From assembly GCA_028698375.1 (NCBI GenBank), contig JAQVDI010000005.1:1-24921 (forward strand): 24,921 nt of DNA, in the 5' to 3' direction. The DNA is from Patescibacteria group bacterium. GTDB taxonomy: Bacteria > Patescibacteriota > UBA1384 > JAGGWG01. Made by a program: the position numbers and the translations under genes. Of the stretch, positions 14,406-22,773 are shown piece after piece (position 1 is the first letter of the stretch; the number at the start of each line of letters is the position of its first letter). A model generated the notes under the pieces. The model saw only the letters and a program-made list of their open reading frames with translations, did no database searches and was not told where the DNA came from.

Positions 14406-14434
14406 TGGATAACTTTGACATTTCGCCATATAAT
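14406..14434 (+). promoter_or_regulatory. Putative uvrB promoter
   Basis: TATAAT at 14429-14434 with TGGATA at 14406-14411 (17-base spacing, 4 of 6 matches to the -35 consensus). The -35 overlaps a near-match (8 of 9) to a DnaA box, TTATCCACT on the minus strand. A perfect TTGACA at 14415 is only 8 bases from the -10 and cannot pair with it. The leader would be about 10 bases. Confidence 0.4.
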
Positions 14435-14449
14435 TCCTAAATTTAGATT

Positions 14450-16486
14450 ATGCGATTTAAATTAAAATCAGATTTTAAACCAACTGGCGATCAGCCCAAA
14501 GCAATTGCTGAATTAATCCATAATTATCAAAATGGAGTTAAATCCCAGGTGCTTTTGGGTGTAACTGGAAGTGGTAAAACTTATACAGTGGCTAATTTAA
14601 TTGAAAAAATTCAAAAGCCGACTCTAATTATTTCTCATAATAAAACTTTAGCAGCTCAACTTTATAGTGAATTTAAAGCTTTTTTTCCTAAAAACGCAGT
14701 TAAATATTTTGTTTCTTATTATGATTATTATCAGCCAGAGGCCTATTTGCCACAAACAGATACATATATTGAAAAAGATTCTCAGGTGAATCAGGAGATT
14801 GATCGTTTGCGCAATGAGGCTACTTTTTCGTTAATGACGCGTAAAGATGTGATTGTTATTGCTAGTGTTTCTGCAATTTATGGTTTGGGCAATCCAAAAG
14901 ATTATGAAAAAATGCACTTAGAAATCAGTCTTGGCCAAAATATGACGCCTAGAGAATTAGCTAAAGCTTTGATTGCTTTAAGATATAATCGTAATGATTT
15001 CACTTTAGAGCGGGTTCATTTTTCTTTGAATGGTGATGTTCTGGACTTGTTCCCTTCTTATGGCGAGAAAGCAATTAGAATTGAAATTTTTGACAATAAG
15101 GTGGAAAGAATCAGTGAAATTAACCCCTTTACAAAAAAAATGGAAAATGTTTTAGAGCAAATTGTGGTTTACCCAGCAACACAATTTGTTAATGCTGCCA
15201 GTGATCTTGAAGCAATTTTAGGTCGAATTAAAGCTGATATGGAAAAGCAGGAGAAAGTGTTTTTGAAGCAACAGAAGTTTATTGAGGCGCAGAGAATTCG
15301 CGAGCGCACCCTACAAGATATTGAGATGATTAGGGAATTGGGCTATTGCACTGGAATTGAAAATTATTCTTTTTATTTTGATGGTCGTAAATCTGGCGAA
15401 GCACCAGCTTGTCTCTTGGATTATTACCCAAAAGATTTTTTGCTTGTAGTTGATGAAAGTCATATGACTATTCCTCAAATTCGTGGTATGTATTTTGGTG
15501 ATCGTTCACGTAAAGAAACGCTTGTTAATTTTGGTTTTCGCCTGCCAACAGCAATGGATAACCGGCCACTTAAATTTGATGAATTTTTACAGCATTTAAA
15601 TCGAGAAGTTTATATTTCTGCTACTCCTGATAAGTGGGAATTAACTCTTGTTCTTAAGCAAGAGGATCAAGAATTAACAGAGTTAGATGTGGCACAAAAA
15701 TCTTTAGCAAAAATTGTGCAATCGCCGTTAGTAGTGGAGCAAGTGATCCGTCCAACTTTTCTTTTAGATCCACAGGTTGAGGTAAGGTCAACTAAAAATC
15801 AGCTGGAAAATTTAATGAAAGAAATAAAAAAAAGAACTAAAAGTGGACAACGCACCTTAGTGACAGTTTTAACCAAGAGAATGGCTGAGGAGTTGAGTGA
15901 ATATTTGCGCGAAAAAGGCTTGAAAGTTGCTTATTTGCATTCAGAGATTGAAACGCTTAAACGCCCGAAGATTTTGCGGGAATTACGTGAGGGAGTTTAT
16001 GATATTTTGGTGGGAGTTAACTTGTTGCGCGAAGGTTTAGATTTGCCAGAAGTGTCGCTGGTGGCGATTATAGATGCGGATAAAGAGGGTTTTTTAAGGT
16101 CTAGCTGGGCATTAATTCAAACTATGGGTAGAGCTGCCAGGCATCAAGACGGCAAAGTAATTTTGTATGCAGACAAAATGACTGGCTCAATGAAAAAAGC
16201 AATTAATGAAACTAATCGACGACGCAAAATTCAAGAAGCTTATAATCAAAAATTTCACAAAAAACCGCTTAGTATCAATAAACCAATTAAAACTTTATTA
16301 GAGATCGAGTCGGTGGAACCAGAAGAAAAAGAGTTGTTGGCGATTGATAATATCTCTCAAGATGAAAAAGAGCATTTGATTCAAGAGTTAAATTCCAAAA
16401 TGGAATTAGCAGCTTCCAATCTTGAATTTGAACGCGCAGCGTTTTTAAGAGATCAGATAGATAAGTTGCAAAAGAATAAAGAATAA
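14450..16486 (+). CDS. uvrB: UvrABC excinuclease subunit B
   Basis: Damage-verification helicase of nucleotide excision repair; loaded by UvrA, it recruits UvrC. Walker A is GVTGSGKT (37-44). The beta-hairpin region shows YYDYYQPEAYLPQTDTYIEKD. VDESHMTIPQIRGMY is the DEAD-box-like motif II, and NLLREGLDLPEVSLVAIIDADKEGFLRS and QTMGRAARH are motifs V and VI. A UVR motif that contacts UvrC closes the protein (about 640-675, ending DQIDKLQKNKE). The 678 residues are a normal length, although about 20 extra residues sit after VYISATPDKWEL, ahead of VVEQVIRPT. uvrA and uvrC are not in this window. Confidence 0.97.
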   Translation: MRFKLKSDFKPTGDQPKAIAELIHNYQNGVKSQVLLGVTGSGKTYTVANLIEKIQKPTLIISHNKTLAAQLYSEFKAFFPKNAVKYFVSYYDYYQPEAYLPQTDTYIEKDSQVNQEIDRLRNEATFSLMTRKDVIVIASVSAIYGLGNPKDYEKMHLEISLGQNMTPRELAKALIALRYNRNDFTLERVHFSLNGDVLDLFPSYGEKAIRIEIFDNKVERISEINPFTKKMENVLEQIVVYPATQFVNAASDLEAILGRIKADMEKQEKVFLKQQKFIEAQRIRERTLQDIEMIRELGYCTGIENYSFYFDGRKSGEAPACLLDYYPKDFLLVVDESHMTIPQIRGMYFGDRSRKETLVNFGFRLPTAMDNRPLKFDEFLQHLNREVYISATPDKWELTLVLKQEDQELTELDVAQKSLAKIVQSPLVVEQVIRPTFLLDPQVEVRSTKNQLENLMKEIKKRTKSGQRTLVTVLTKRMAEELSEYLREKGLKVAYLHSEIETLKRPKILRELREGVYDILVGVNLLREGLDLPEVSLVAIIDADKEGFLRSSWALIQTMGRAARHQDGKVILYADKMTGSMKKAINETNRRRKIQEAYNQKFHKKPLSINKPIKTLLEIESVEPEEKELLAIDNISQDEKEHLIQELNSKMELAASNLEFERAAFLRDQIDKLQKNKE

Positions 16487-16524
16487 GTATAAGAATTAAG
16501 AATAAGGGTTTGGAAAATAGAAGG

Positions 16525-16624
16525 TGTCATCCTGAGCCAGCAGGCGAAATTTGATTTGCCAGCAGGCAAGAATCTCAGTCCTCATTTTTAGATACTGAGA
16601 TTTTTCGTTTTGCTCAGAATGACA
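16525..16624. repeat. Dispersed palindromic element after uvrB
   Basis: A 100-base element bounded by TGTCATCCTGAG and CTCAGAATGACA. Inside are CCAGCAGGCGAAAT / ATTTGCC-type repeats and ATCTCAGT / ACTGAGAT arms. It is the longest member of this family in the window. The flank to 16761 holds a second, less regular repeat-like stretch (about 16651-16700) and an AT-rich remnant; no gene is seen there. Confidence 0.78.
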
Positions 16625-16745
16625 AAAGATCAAAGGGTTGAAAATTTCTGGATTGTCCCGATATGTCAAGCGATACTGGATCCCGACCGAAGCGTCCGGA
16701 AAAATTATTTAAAAATTGGGAACTGAAAACTGAAAATTGAGACTG

Positions 16746-16754
16746 TGGTATAAT
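16746..16754 (+). promoter_or_regulatory. Extended -10 promoter of the Kef-type gene
   Basis: TGG followed by TATAAT (16749-16754), an extended -10 that needs no strong -35. The ATG at 16762 is seven bases away, predicting a leaderless mRNA. Confidence 0.5.
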
Positions 16755-16761
16755 AATTAAG

Positions 16762-18423
16762 ATGTCTTTATTTTTCGCAATTGGCCTGTTGGTAATTGGC
16801 CTGGCTATTTTAGCTTTAGTTTTTAAACTGTTGCGTCAGCCTATTTTGCCAGTTTATCTTTTAGCGGGTTTTTTGTTGGGGCCAGTTTTACATATTATTC
16901 CTAGTAGTCAAGCGCCGCTTTTGGATTCTTTGGCTCTGATTGGCATTGCTTTTTTGCTTTTTATGGCTGGTTTGGAGTTAGATGTTTCCATTTTATTAAA
17001 AAATTACAAAATTTCTTTATTGGGCTCTTTGTTCGCGGTTATTAATACCCTTGTTTTTTTATTTGTCATTTCTCATTTAGCTTATTTTGATTTTTTGGGT
17101 GCAGAAAAAAATATTTTAGCCATTGTTTTTAGTTTTTCTTCTACTTTATTAGTGGTTAAAGTTTTGAGCGAACAGGGGAAAATTAATACTACTTTGGGCT
17201 ATTTGTCTTTGTCTGCACTTTTGGTGCAAGATTTAATTGCTATTATTGCTTTGGCGGTTACTCAAAATACGAGTTTAAATTTATCTGTGTCTTTGCAAGG
17301 TGTGGTTTTATTAATTTTAATGGCTTTGATTGGTGGTAAATTTATTTTTCCTTATATTTTTAAATTTGTAGCTTTTAGCGAAGAAATGCTCTTTTTGTTG
17401 TCTTTAGCGGTTTTATTCGCTTTTTCTATGGTTTCTGAGTCTTTTGGTTTGTCTTTAGCTGCTGGAGCTTTTTTGGGCGGTTTGAGTTTGTCACCTTTGA
17501 TTTATCGTTATGAAATTTCTTCTAGAATGGGTTCTCTACGTGATTTTTTTGTGATTATGCTCTTTTTGTCCTTAGGTTTACAGATTAGTTTAGATTCGTT
17601 CCAATCTTTGTTAGTTCCTTTTATCGCCCTAATGATTTTGACTGTTTTCTTAAAACCAATTATTTATACAGTTTTAGGTTTAATTTTCCGTCTTTCTCGG
17701 CCATTAGCAGTGAGTGATGGTTTGGTTAAAAATCAAACTAGTGAATTTTCTTTAGCAGTGGCTCATGGTTTGTCTCCTCATGCTTTTTCTTTGGCTGGTT
17801 ATACTTTTCTTGCTTCTTCTTTTATTAGTTCTTATGTTTTTGAGTATTTAGATAAATTAGTTTATTTAATTGTTAAAATTTTAGATAAAATTGTGCCTTT
17901 GGCTTTGTTCCGAAGGCATATTCAAGATAAAGAATTAGCTTCTTTAAAGAATCATGTTGTAATTTTTGGTGGGCATCGCATGGGTGGTCGTTTAATTAAT
18001 ACTTTGGCAAAACAAGGAAAAAAAGTGTTATTAATAGATCATAATCCAGATATTATTAGTAAATTTTCTAAAAAAATTAAAACACTTTATGGCGATGCGA
18101 TGGAGCCGGAAATTAAAGAAAAAGCTAATTTTAAAACAGCTTCTATTGTGATTTCTACTATTCCTGATCTGCGCGTTAATCAGACTATTTTGCGCGAAGT
18201 TAATCATTTAAATCCTAAAGCGTCGGTTTATGTGACAGCTTCTGATTATGAGGAAGCGTTAAAACTTTATGATAGCGGTGCAGATTTTGTAATTGTGCCT
18301 TACTTTTTAGGGGCAGAACAAGCCAATATTTTGATTGAAAATTTTGATGACGCTGTGGAAAGATTGGCTAAAACTAGGCAAGATCATATTGATAAGCTTG
18401 CTCGCGAAGTTAAATCCAAGTAA
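16762..18423 (+). CDS. Kef-type cation/proton antiporter (CPA2) with RCK domain
   Basis: Membrane exchanger of K+ or Na+ for protons. The first 375 residues or so are very hydrophobic, with about a dozen membrane segments and CPA2 landmarks: FLLFMAGLELD, FSSTLLVVKVLSEQGKI, SALLVQDLIAI and AAGAFLGGLSLSP. From about residue 396 comes a TrkA-N/RCK-type nucleotide-binding domain (HVVIFGGHRMGGRLIN, VLLIDHNPD, LYGDAMEP), in which the usual GxGxxG is GGHRMG. The total of 553 residues fits KefB-like proteins without a full RCK_C domain. It probably controls ion balance and pH. lepB follows after nine bases, so the two are likely co-transcribed. The ion specificity cannot be read from sequence. Confidence 0.9.
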   Translation: MSLFFAIGLLVIGLAILALVFKLLRQPILPVYLLAGFLLGPVLHIIPSSQAPLLDSLALIGIAFLLFMAGLELDVSILLKNYKISLLGSLFAVINTLVFLFVISHLAYFDFLGAEKNILAIVFSFSSTLLVVKVLSEQGKINTTLGYLSLSALLVQDLIAIIALAVTQNTSLNLSVSLQGVVLLILMALIGGKFIFPYIFKFVAFSEEMLFLLSLAVLFAFSMVSESFGLSLAAGAFLGGLSLSPLIYRYEISSRMGSLRDFFVIMLFLSLGLQISLDSFQSLLVPFIALMILTVFLKPIIYTVLGLIFRLSRPLAVSDGLVKNQTSEFSLAVAHGLSPHAFSLAGYTFLASSFISSYVFEYLDKLVYLIVKILDKIVPLALFRRHIQDKELASLKNHVVIFGGHRMGGRLINTLAKQGKKVLLIDHNPDIISKFSKKIKTLYGDAMEPEIKEKANFKTASIVISTIPDLRVNQTILREVNHLNPKASVYVTASDYEEALKLYDSGADFVIVPYFLGAEQANILIENFDDAVERLAKTRQDHIDKLAREVKSK

Positions 18424-18432
18424 AATAAAACA

Positions 18433-19005
18433 ATGTTTAAAAAAAGTTATAACTTTTTACGTTATATTGGTTTCGGTTTTGTAATTTTTATTGTGGCTTT
18501 AGTTCTATTCCGTTTATTTGTTTTAGAGCCTTTTGTCGTGCGTGGTGCCAGTATGGAACCGAATTTTAGGGAAGGAGATTATCTTTGGATTGAAAAAGTT
18601 AGTAAGTATTTTTCAGATTTTCAAAGAGGTGAAGTTGTTGTTTTGGATGCCCCAGATAATCCGGGCCAAGTTTATATTAAACGCATTATTGGTTTGCCTG
18701 GTGAGAGAATTATTGTTAAGAAAAATGGTATTTATATTAATAAAGAATTTGATTCTTTCAAGTTAGATGAAACCTATGTTCAAGCGGGCATGACATATAA
18801 CAGACAAGAAGATGTTACTTTAGAAAAAGATGAGATTTTTGTCATGGGTGATAATCGTAATGTTAGCGAAGATTCTCGGTATTTTGGGCCCATTAAAGTT
18901 AAGGCAATTGTGGGCAGGGCTTTATTCCGGCTTTTGCCGTTTGATCAAAAAGGTTTGATCCAAATTCCTGATATTATTTTGCAGGAATCAACTTTGACTT
19001 ATTAA
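18433..19005 (+). CDS. lepB: Signal peptidase I
   Basis: Membrane-anchored serine protease that removes signal peptides from Sec-exported proteins. One N-terminal membrane segment (about residues 11-31) is followed by the catalytic Ser40 in GASMEP and the Lys83 general base in YIKRIIGLPGE, then MGDNRNVSEDSRYFGPI. The length, 190 residues, is typical of Gram-positive-type enzymes. It follows the antiporter gene after nine bases, probably in one transcript. Its last 18 bases overlap the 3' end of der on the other strand, so no space remains for a terminator on either side. Confidence 0.96.
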   Translation: MFKKSYNFLRYIGFGFVIFIVALVLFRLFVLEPFVVRGASMEPNFREGDYLWIEKVSKYFSDFQRGEVVVLDAPDNPGQVYIKRIIGLPGERIIVKKNGIYINKEFDSFKLDETYVQAGMTYNRQEDVTLEKDEIFVMGDNRNVSEDSRYFGPIKVKAIVGRALFRLLPFDQKGLIQIPDIILQESTLTY

Positions 19006-20046
19006 TTTTTGTGACATCTGATCAATAATTTTTTTTAGTGTTTTTAAATTTTGTTTTTTATCAGCTGAAACTTGAACAATTGGGAAATCACCTAAAAATT
19101 TAAGTTTATATTTAATATAATTAGCAGTTTTTTCTGTTGTTTCGGGTTCAACTAAATCAGTTTTGTTAAGCACTAAAATAAAAGGTTTTTTACTTTTTAC
19201 TAACAAATGAGCAATTTTATATTCTTGCTGGATAATACCTTTCTCACTGGCATCTAAAACAAAAAGAATCAAATCTGCATTCTGGCTGATATAGATAGAA
19301 CGTCTTGAAGAAAAAAAATCAATGATTGTTTTTATCTTGGCTGGTTTTTTGAGCCCAGGAGTATCTATTAAAGAAATATCATCAGAAATTTTTGCTTCTA
19401 ATTCGTCTCTGGTGGTGCCGCTAGCAGCGTTAACAAGAGAACGATTATAACCAGCTAAAGCATTGAGCAGCGTAGATTTACCCACATTGGGTCTGCCAAT
19501 AATACCAATTTTAATTTTAGCTGGAGTTTTAGGTTTATTGTGGGGCAAAAAAGAAGCTAAAATTTGTTTTAATTCTTGAAGATTTTTGTTTAATAGGCCA
19601 GAAATCCAAACCATATTTTTAATACCTAATTCGCTAAAAAGGTTCATTTTTTCATTAATTAATCTAGCATCATCAACTTTGTTAATCGCTAAAATCATTG
19701 GTTTATTAAAAGGTCTAATTTGGTTGATCACATATTTAAGTCTGGGGGTCGGTCCTAATTTGGAGTCTGCTACAATTAAAAAAATTGTTGCTTCTTTTAG
19801 TTTTTCGTGCCAATTTTTTTTGATTTTTTTTTCTAAGTCATCGTCTTTGGTTTCTAAAAATCCGGCTGTGTCTACTAATTCGGCTCCTTTTCCAAGAAGA
19901 TTTATATTTTCATTCAACCAATCGCGAGTTGTGCCCGGGATTTCAGTTGTGACCGCTTTTCTTTCGCCAACTAGACGATTGAATAGGGTTGATTTGCCAG
20001 AGTTCATTTCTCCGATCATAATTATTTTTGGTAGTTCTTGTTTCAT
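18988..20046 (-). CDS. der: Der/EngA tandem GTPase lacking the KH-like domain
   Basis: Ribosome-assembly GTPase with two G domains in tandem. Domain 1 has GEMNSGKS (12-19, an unusual P-loop; GRPNVGKS is common), PGTTRD, DTAG and NKVD (122-125). Domain 2 has GRPNVGKS (184-191), SGTTRD, DTPG (228-231) and NKTD (294-297). The protein stops at 352 residues, just after the second G domain; typical Der is about 440 and continues with a KH-like domain that contacts RNA. The space where it would be encoded is occupied by lepB in convergent orientation. The ATG lies one base after the pcm stop, so the two form an operon with pcm first. Confidence 0.93.
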   Translation of the reverse strand: MKQELPKIIMIGEMNSGKSTLFNRLVGERKAVTTEIPGTTRDWLNENINLLGKGAELVDTAGFLETKDDDLEKKIKKNWHEKLKEATIFLIVADSKLGPTPRLKYVINQIRPFNKPMILAINKVDDARLINEKMNLFSELGIKNMVWISGLLNKNLQELKQILASFLPHNKPKTPAKIKIGIIGRPNVGKSTLLNALAGYNRSLVNAASGTTRDELEAKISDDISLIDTPGLKKPAKIKTIIDFFSSRRSIYISQNADLILFVLDASEKGIIQQEYKIAHLLVKSKKPFILVLNKTDLVEPETTEKTANYIKYKLKFLGDFPIVQVSADKKQNLKTLKKIIDQMSQKLISQS

Positions 20047-20047
20047 A

Positions 20048-20668
20048 TTAGTTTTTTAGTCTTACAAACATAAAGCCGGGATAGTGGACTTCGCTGAATT
20101 GATTTTTATTTTTTCTTTCCACCAAGATTAAAGCCTGAGTAATTCCGCCAATTGGAATAATCAATTTGCCCCCGGAATTTAATTGTTTTTTTAGATCGAG
20201 CGGTAGTTCATTAGCGGCTGCAGAGACCAAGATTCTATCATAAGGTGCGAATTTTGGCAACCCTTGACTACCGCTGCCTAGAAAAAAATGGACATTTTTA
20301 TAATTTTGCTTTTTAACATTTTCTTTTCCTGTCTCGTAAATTTTTTTAATAATCTCTACACTGTAGATTTCACCGGTTTTACCGACTAGTTCTGCTAAAA
20401 GTGCACTAGTCCAGCCTGAACCAAAACCAATATCCAAAATTTTATTGCCGGCACGAGGTTGTAATTTCTCTAGCATAAAAGCGACTGTTGCTGGTTGAGA
20501 AATTGTTTGGCCAAAACCAATAGGGAAGGCGACATCACTGGCTGCTAATTTTTTAGTATTTTCAGTCATAAAATTAGCGCGATCTATTTTGTTAAAGGCT
20601 CTAATAATATCAGGAGTTTTCAAAATCTCTTTGTCCACTAATTGACTAACTAAATCTTTCCAGCTCAT
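20048..20668 (-). CDS. pcm: Protein-L-isoaspartate O-methyltransferase
   Basis: Methylates isoaspartyl residues in aged proteins to start their repair, using S-adenosylmethionine. The 206 residues contain FPIGFGQTISQPATVAFMLEKL, the SAM-binding motif LDIGFGSGWTSALLA, and APYDRILVSAAANELP. The usual GDGxxG acidic motif reads GSGSQG here. The start at 20668 fits a TGC-TATTAT extended -10 six bases upstream. It is followed by der after one base. The identity is secure; whether it prefers isoaspartate is inferred from the family. Confidence 0.92.
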   Translation of the reverse strand: MSWKDLVSQLVDKEILKTPDIIRAFNKIDRANFMTENTKKLAASDVAFPIGFGQTISQPATVAFMLEKLQPRAGNKILDIGFGSGWTSALLAELVGKTGEIYSVEIIKKIYETGKENVKKQNYKNVHFFLGSGSQGLPKFAPYDRILVSAAANELPLDLKKQLNSGGKLIIPIGGITQALILVERKNKNQFSEVHYPGFMFVRLKN

Positions 20669-20674
20669 AGATTA

Positions 20675-20683
20675 ATAATAGCA
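20675..20683 (-). promoter_or_regulatory. Extended -10 promoter of pcm-der (leaderless type)
   Basis: On the minus strand, TGC then TATTAT (20680-20675), six bases before the pcm ATG. No good -35 is seen. A leaderless transcript is predicted. Confidence 0.42.
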
Positions 20684-20742
20684 TAAAGTGAAAATCGATT
20701 TTTGGTTACGGCAACGAAGCCCGTTTCATAAAATATTAAGAG

Positions 20743-20806
20743 TCAAATGTTTCGTCAGCTGGCGGATCCGGCGGGTATCGTAGCCGACTACCGGCAGACG
20801 ATTTGA
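20743..20806. repeat. Imperfect palindromic element in the pcm-priA gap
   Basis: Arms TCAAAT...CGTC (20743-20756) and GACGATTTGA (20797-20806) are complementary apart from four looped bases. The GC-rich interior includes GGTA/TACC and CCGG repeats. It occupies the middle of the 302-base divergent gap 20669-20970, which otherwise holds the pcm and priA promoters, a DnaA box and AT-rich filler, with no gene visible. Confidence 0.55.
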
Positions 20807-20809
20807 TGT

Positions 20810-20818
20810 TGTGGATAA
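20810..20818 (-). other. Perfect DnaA-box match
   Basis: TTATCCACA on the minus strand. It is a single site without the clustered boxes and AT-rich unwinding region of an origin, so it may be chance or a local regulatory site. Confidence 0.3.
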
Positions 20819-20956
20819 CTTTAGATAAATTAGCTGTTAAAATTATTTTAGTGCTACTAGATTGATGGCAACGGCTCGGTTCTTCTATATTTTTTGTATT
20901 GTTAATTGACCAGCTATCTATTTTTTTATTAATTCTTGCCTAAAATAATATTTGAG

Positions 20957-20962
20957 TATAAT
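20957..20962 (+). promoter_or_regulatory. Putative -10 box of the priA-like gene
   Basis: A perfect TATAAT, eight bases before the GTG start. The nearest -35-like TTGCCT (20936-20941) has a short, 15-base spacer. The mRNA would be leaderless or nearly so. Confidence 0.4.
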
Positions 20963-20970
20963 TTAAAATT

Positions 20971-22686
20971 GTGGATCAAGAATATTTTTATAGTGTGGTG
21001 GTAAAAACAAAAACAACAGGGATTGATTTTTTTACTTATAAATCTAATGATCTTTTGCCTAACTTCAGTGTGGTAGAAGTTGATTTTTCACATCGTAAAG
21101 TTTTGGGTATGATTGTTGATAGATTAAAAAAACCTAATTTTGATCCTCGTCGCCTTAAAACAATTATCAAATTAGTTGATTGTTCTTTTTTGTTTGATGA
21201 GGTTTCTTTAGAATTGGCACAATTTGCAGCTGATTTTTATCTGACATCTTTTGGCAAAGTAATTTTTGGGGCATTACCGATCATTGCTCGTCGCTTAGCT
21301 GATCGTGAGCCATTAATTTTTACAAAGTCTGGCGTTTCTAAAAAAAGGAAGATTCAGAAAGAAAAAGGTACAAGAACTAAAAAAATAACCCCGTTATTTT
21401 TACAAGCTGATATTTGGCAAAGGTTTAAGTTTTATCAGTCAAAGATAAAAAAAGAATTAAAACGTGGTAAGCAGGTATTGCTCTTAGCCCCCAATTTAGA
21501 TACATGGTTGATTAAAAAATTAGTACAACAGTTTCCTAGCGTTGTTATTTCTCCTAAAGGCACAATCACCCAAAAATATCTGGCATGGAAAAAAGCAACG
21601 TATGATAAACCCCAATTGATAATTGGCTCGCAAAAGGCCTTATTCGCGCCTATGAGCAAGCTTTCTTTGATTTTAGTAGAAGATGAAGGTAGCCCTAACC
21701 AAAAACAAGAACAGGGTCCAAAAATTGAGGTTTCTTTTTTGGCAAAAAAATTATCGGATTTGCGCAAAGTTCAATTAGTTTTAGCTGGTTTGACTCCGCT
21801 TCCTAGTACGTATTTAGAAATCAAGCAAAAAAAGATTAAGTTTAAAAAAATTTTTCAATCTAAAGCCGCTAAGCTTGTGAATCTTAGTGATGAATCCAGG
21901 CTTCTGGGTTTTGTGACAGAAATGGCTTTGAAAAAAACTATTCAAAAAAATCAAAAATCAATTGTGTTTCTTAATCGTTTAGGTTTAGCCAAAATGATTC
22001 TGTGCCCAGATTGTGGTTTTTCTGGTTTTCTAAATAAAAATCAAAATAATTTAGCGCTTTGTCCTGTTTGTAACAGCCCAAAAATTAGCGGTCATAGTTT
22101 TGGTCTGGATAGATTGTCTTATGATTTAAAAAAAATATTTCCCAAAATTAAAATTAAAGATTTAAGTAAACACAGTTTATCGTCAGGTATAGGTGAGATT
22201 ACTATTGCCACCAGTTTTGCTTTAAAATTAGAAACTTCTTTTGCTCTTAGTATTTTGGGTTTGGCAGAAATCGGCTTAAGCTTAGCTGATCCTAATGTAT
22301 CTTATAAGATTTTTCATTTCAGTTTAGAAGCTTTAAGTCGTGGACAGAAAAAAATTATTCAAAGTTTTGTTCCTAACCACCCTTTTGTTTTAGCCTTAAA
22401 AAATTTAGATTTTGATCAGTTTTATAATTATTGGTTAAAATTGCGGAAAGATTTAAAACTTTACCCTTATTATAAAACGTTTAAGTTAAAGCCAGAGAAA
22501 ACTAAAGATTTAGAAAAATTTTTTAAAAAATTAAAAAAGAGTAAAGATTTGCAATCAGTTTATAAGTTAAAAAGCGAGGATGAAGAATATCTATTTTTTA
22601 GTTTAAATTATCAGACAAAAATAGATCCAAAATTTAGGAGTTGGCTACTTGGTCTTCGGGCTAAGATCACAGTTGACCCTATCTGA
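20971..22686 (+). CDS. priA: PriA-like protein with degenerate helicase motifs
   Basis: PriA is the replication-restart helicase that reloads the replisome at stalled forks. The 571 residues align by order of features: an N-terminal 3'-DNA-end-binding domain (FFTYKSNDLLPNFSVVEV, about 1-110), a helicase-like core, FLNRLGLAKMILCPDCG (motif IV plus zinc site), and a C-terminal domain with FYNYWLKLRKDLKLYPYY. The ATPase residues are gone. Where PriA has GVTGSGKTEVY there is ADIWQRFKFYQ (146-156), DEEH is replaced by EDEG (237-240), GSATPSLES by AGLTPLPST, and the GTQM...KGHDF and QVAGRAGR motifs are missing. Only four of the usual eight zinc cysteines remain (C345, C348, C364, C367). I infer a structural, non-helicase PriA. 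GTG is the start; the frame is intact, so this is not a recent pseudogene. Confidence 0.85.
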   Translation: MDQEYFYSVVVKTKTTGIDFFTYKSNDLLPNFSVVEVDFSHRKVLGMIVDRLKKPNFDPRRLKTIIKLVDCSFLFDEVSLELAQFAADFYLTSFGKVIFGALPIIARRLADREPLIFTKSGVSKKRKIQKEKGTRTKKITPLFLQADIWQRFKFYQSKIKKELKRGKQVLLLAPNLDTWLIKKLVQQFPSVVISPKGTITQKYLAWKKATYDKPQLIIGSQKALFAPMSKLSLILVEDEGSPNQKQEQGPKIEVSFLAKKLSDLRKVQLVLAGLTPLPSTYLEIKQKKIKFKKIFQSKAAKLVNLSDESRLLGFVTEMALKKTIQKNQKSIVFLNRLGLAKMILCPDCGFSGFLNKNQNNLALCPVCNSPKISGHSFGLDRLSYDLKKIFPKIKIKDLSKHSLSSGIGEITIATSFALKLETSFALSILGLAEIGLSLADPNVSYKIFHFSLEALSRGQKKIIQSFVPNHPFVLALKNLDFDQFYNYWLKLRKDLKLYPYYKTFKLKPEKTKDLEKFFKKLKKSKDLQSVYKLKSEDEEYLFFSLNYQTKIDPKFRSWLLGLRAKITVDPI

Positions 22687-22714
22687 AGAAAAGTTTTAAT
22701 TATTTAGTTTCGGC

Positions 22715-22744
22715 TTGACGAAAAAAGTTAATTTTTGCTATAAT
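22715..22744 (+). promoter_or_regulatory. Promoter of the DksA-like-lspA operon
   Basis: TTGACG (22715-22720), an 18-base spacer ending in TGC, and a perfect TATAAT (22739-22744). It is the best sigma-70 match in the window. The leader would be about 22 bases, ending in a T-run before the ATG, with no Shine-Dalgarno sequence. Confidence 0.7.
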
Positions 22745-22773
22745 CAATCCGGAATTAAATAATTCATTTTTTT

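Noticed and set aside
14200..14412. Plus-strand ORF of 70 codons between trmD and uvrB.
   Set aside because: It is the antisense shadow of the reverse-strand gene, which has promoter, ribosome site and terminator.
14415..14420. Perfect TTGACA as the uvrB -35 box.
   Set aside because: It is only eight bases from the TATAAT, too close to function with it.
20669..20970. Replication origin, because of a perfect DnaA box near a PriA-like gene and gyrase genes in the same window.
   Set aside because: Only one perfect box, no cluster, no dnaA or dnaN nearby.
20971..22686. PriA-like gene as a recent pseudogene.
   Set aside because: The frame is uninterrupted over 571 codons with a plausible promoter, and the other domains are conserved.
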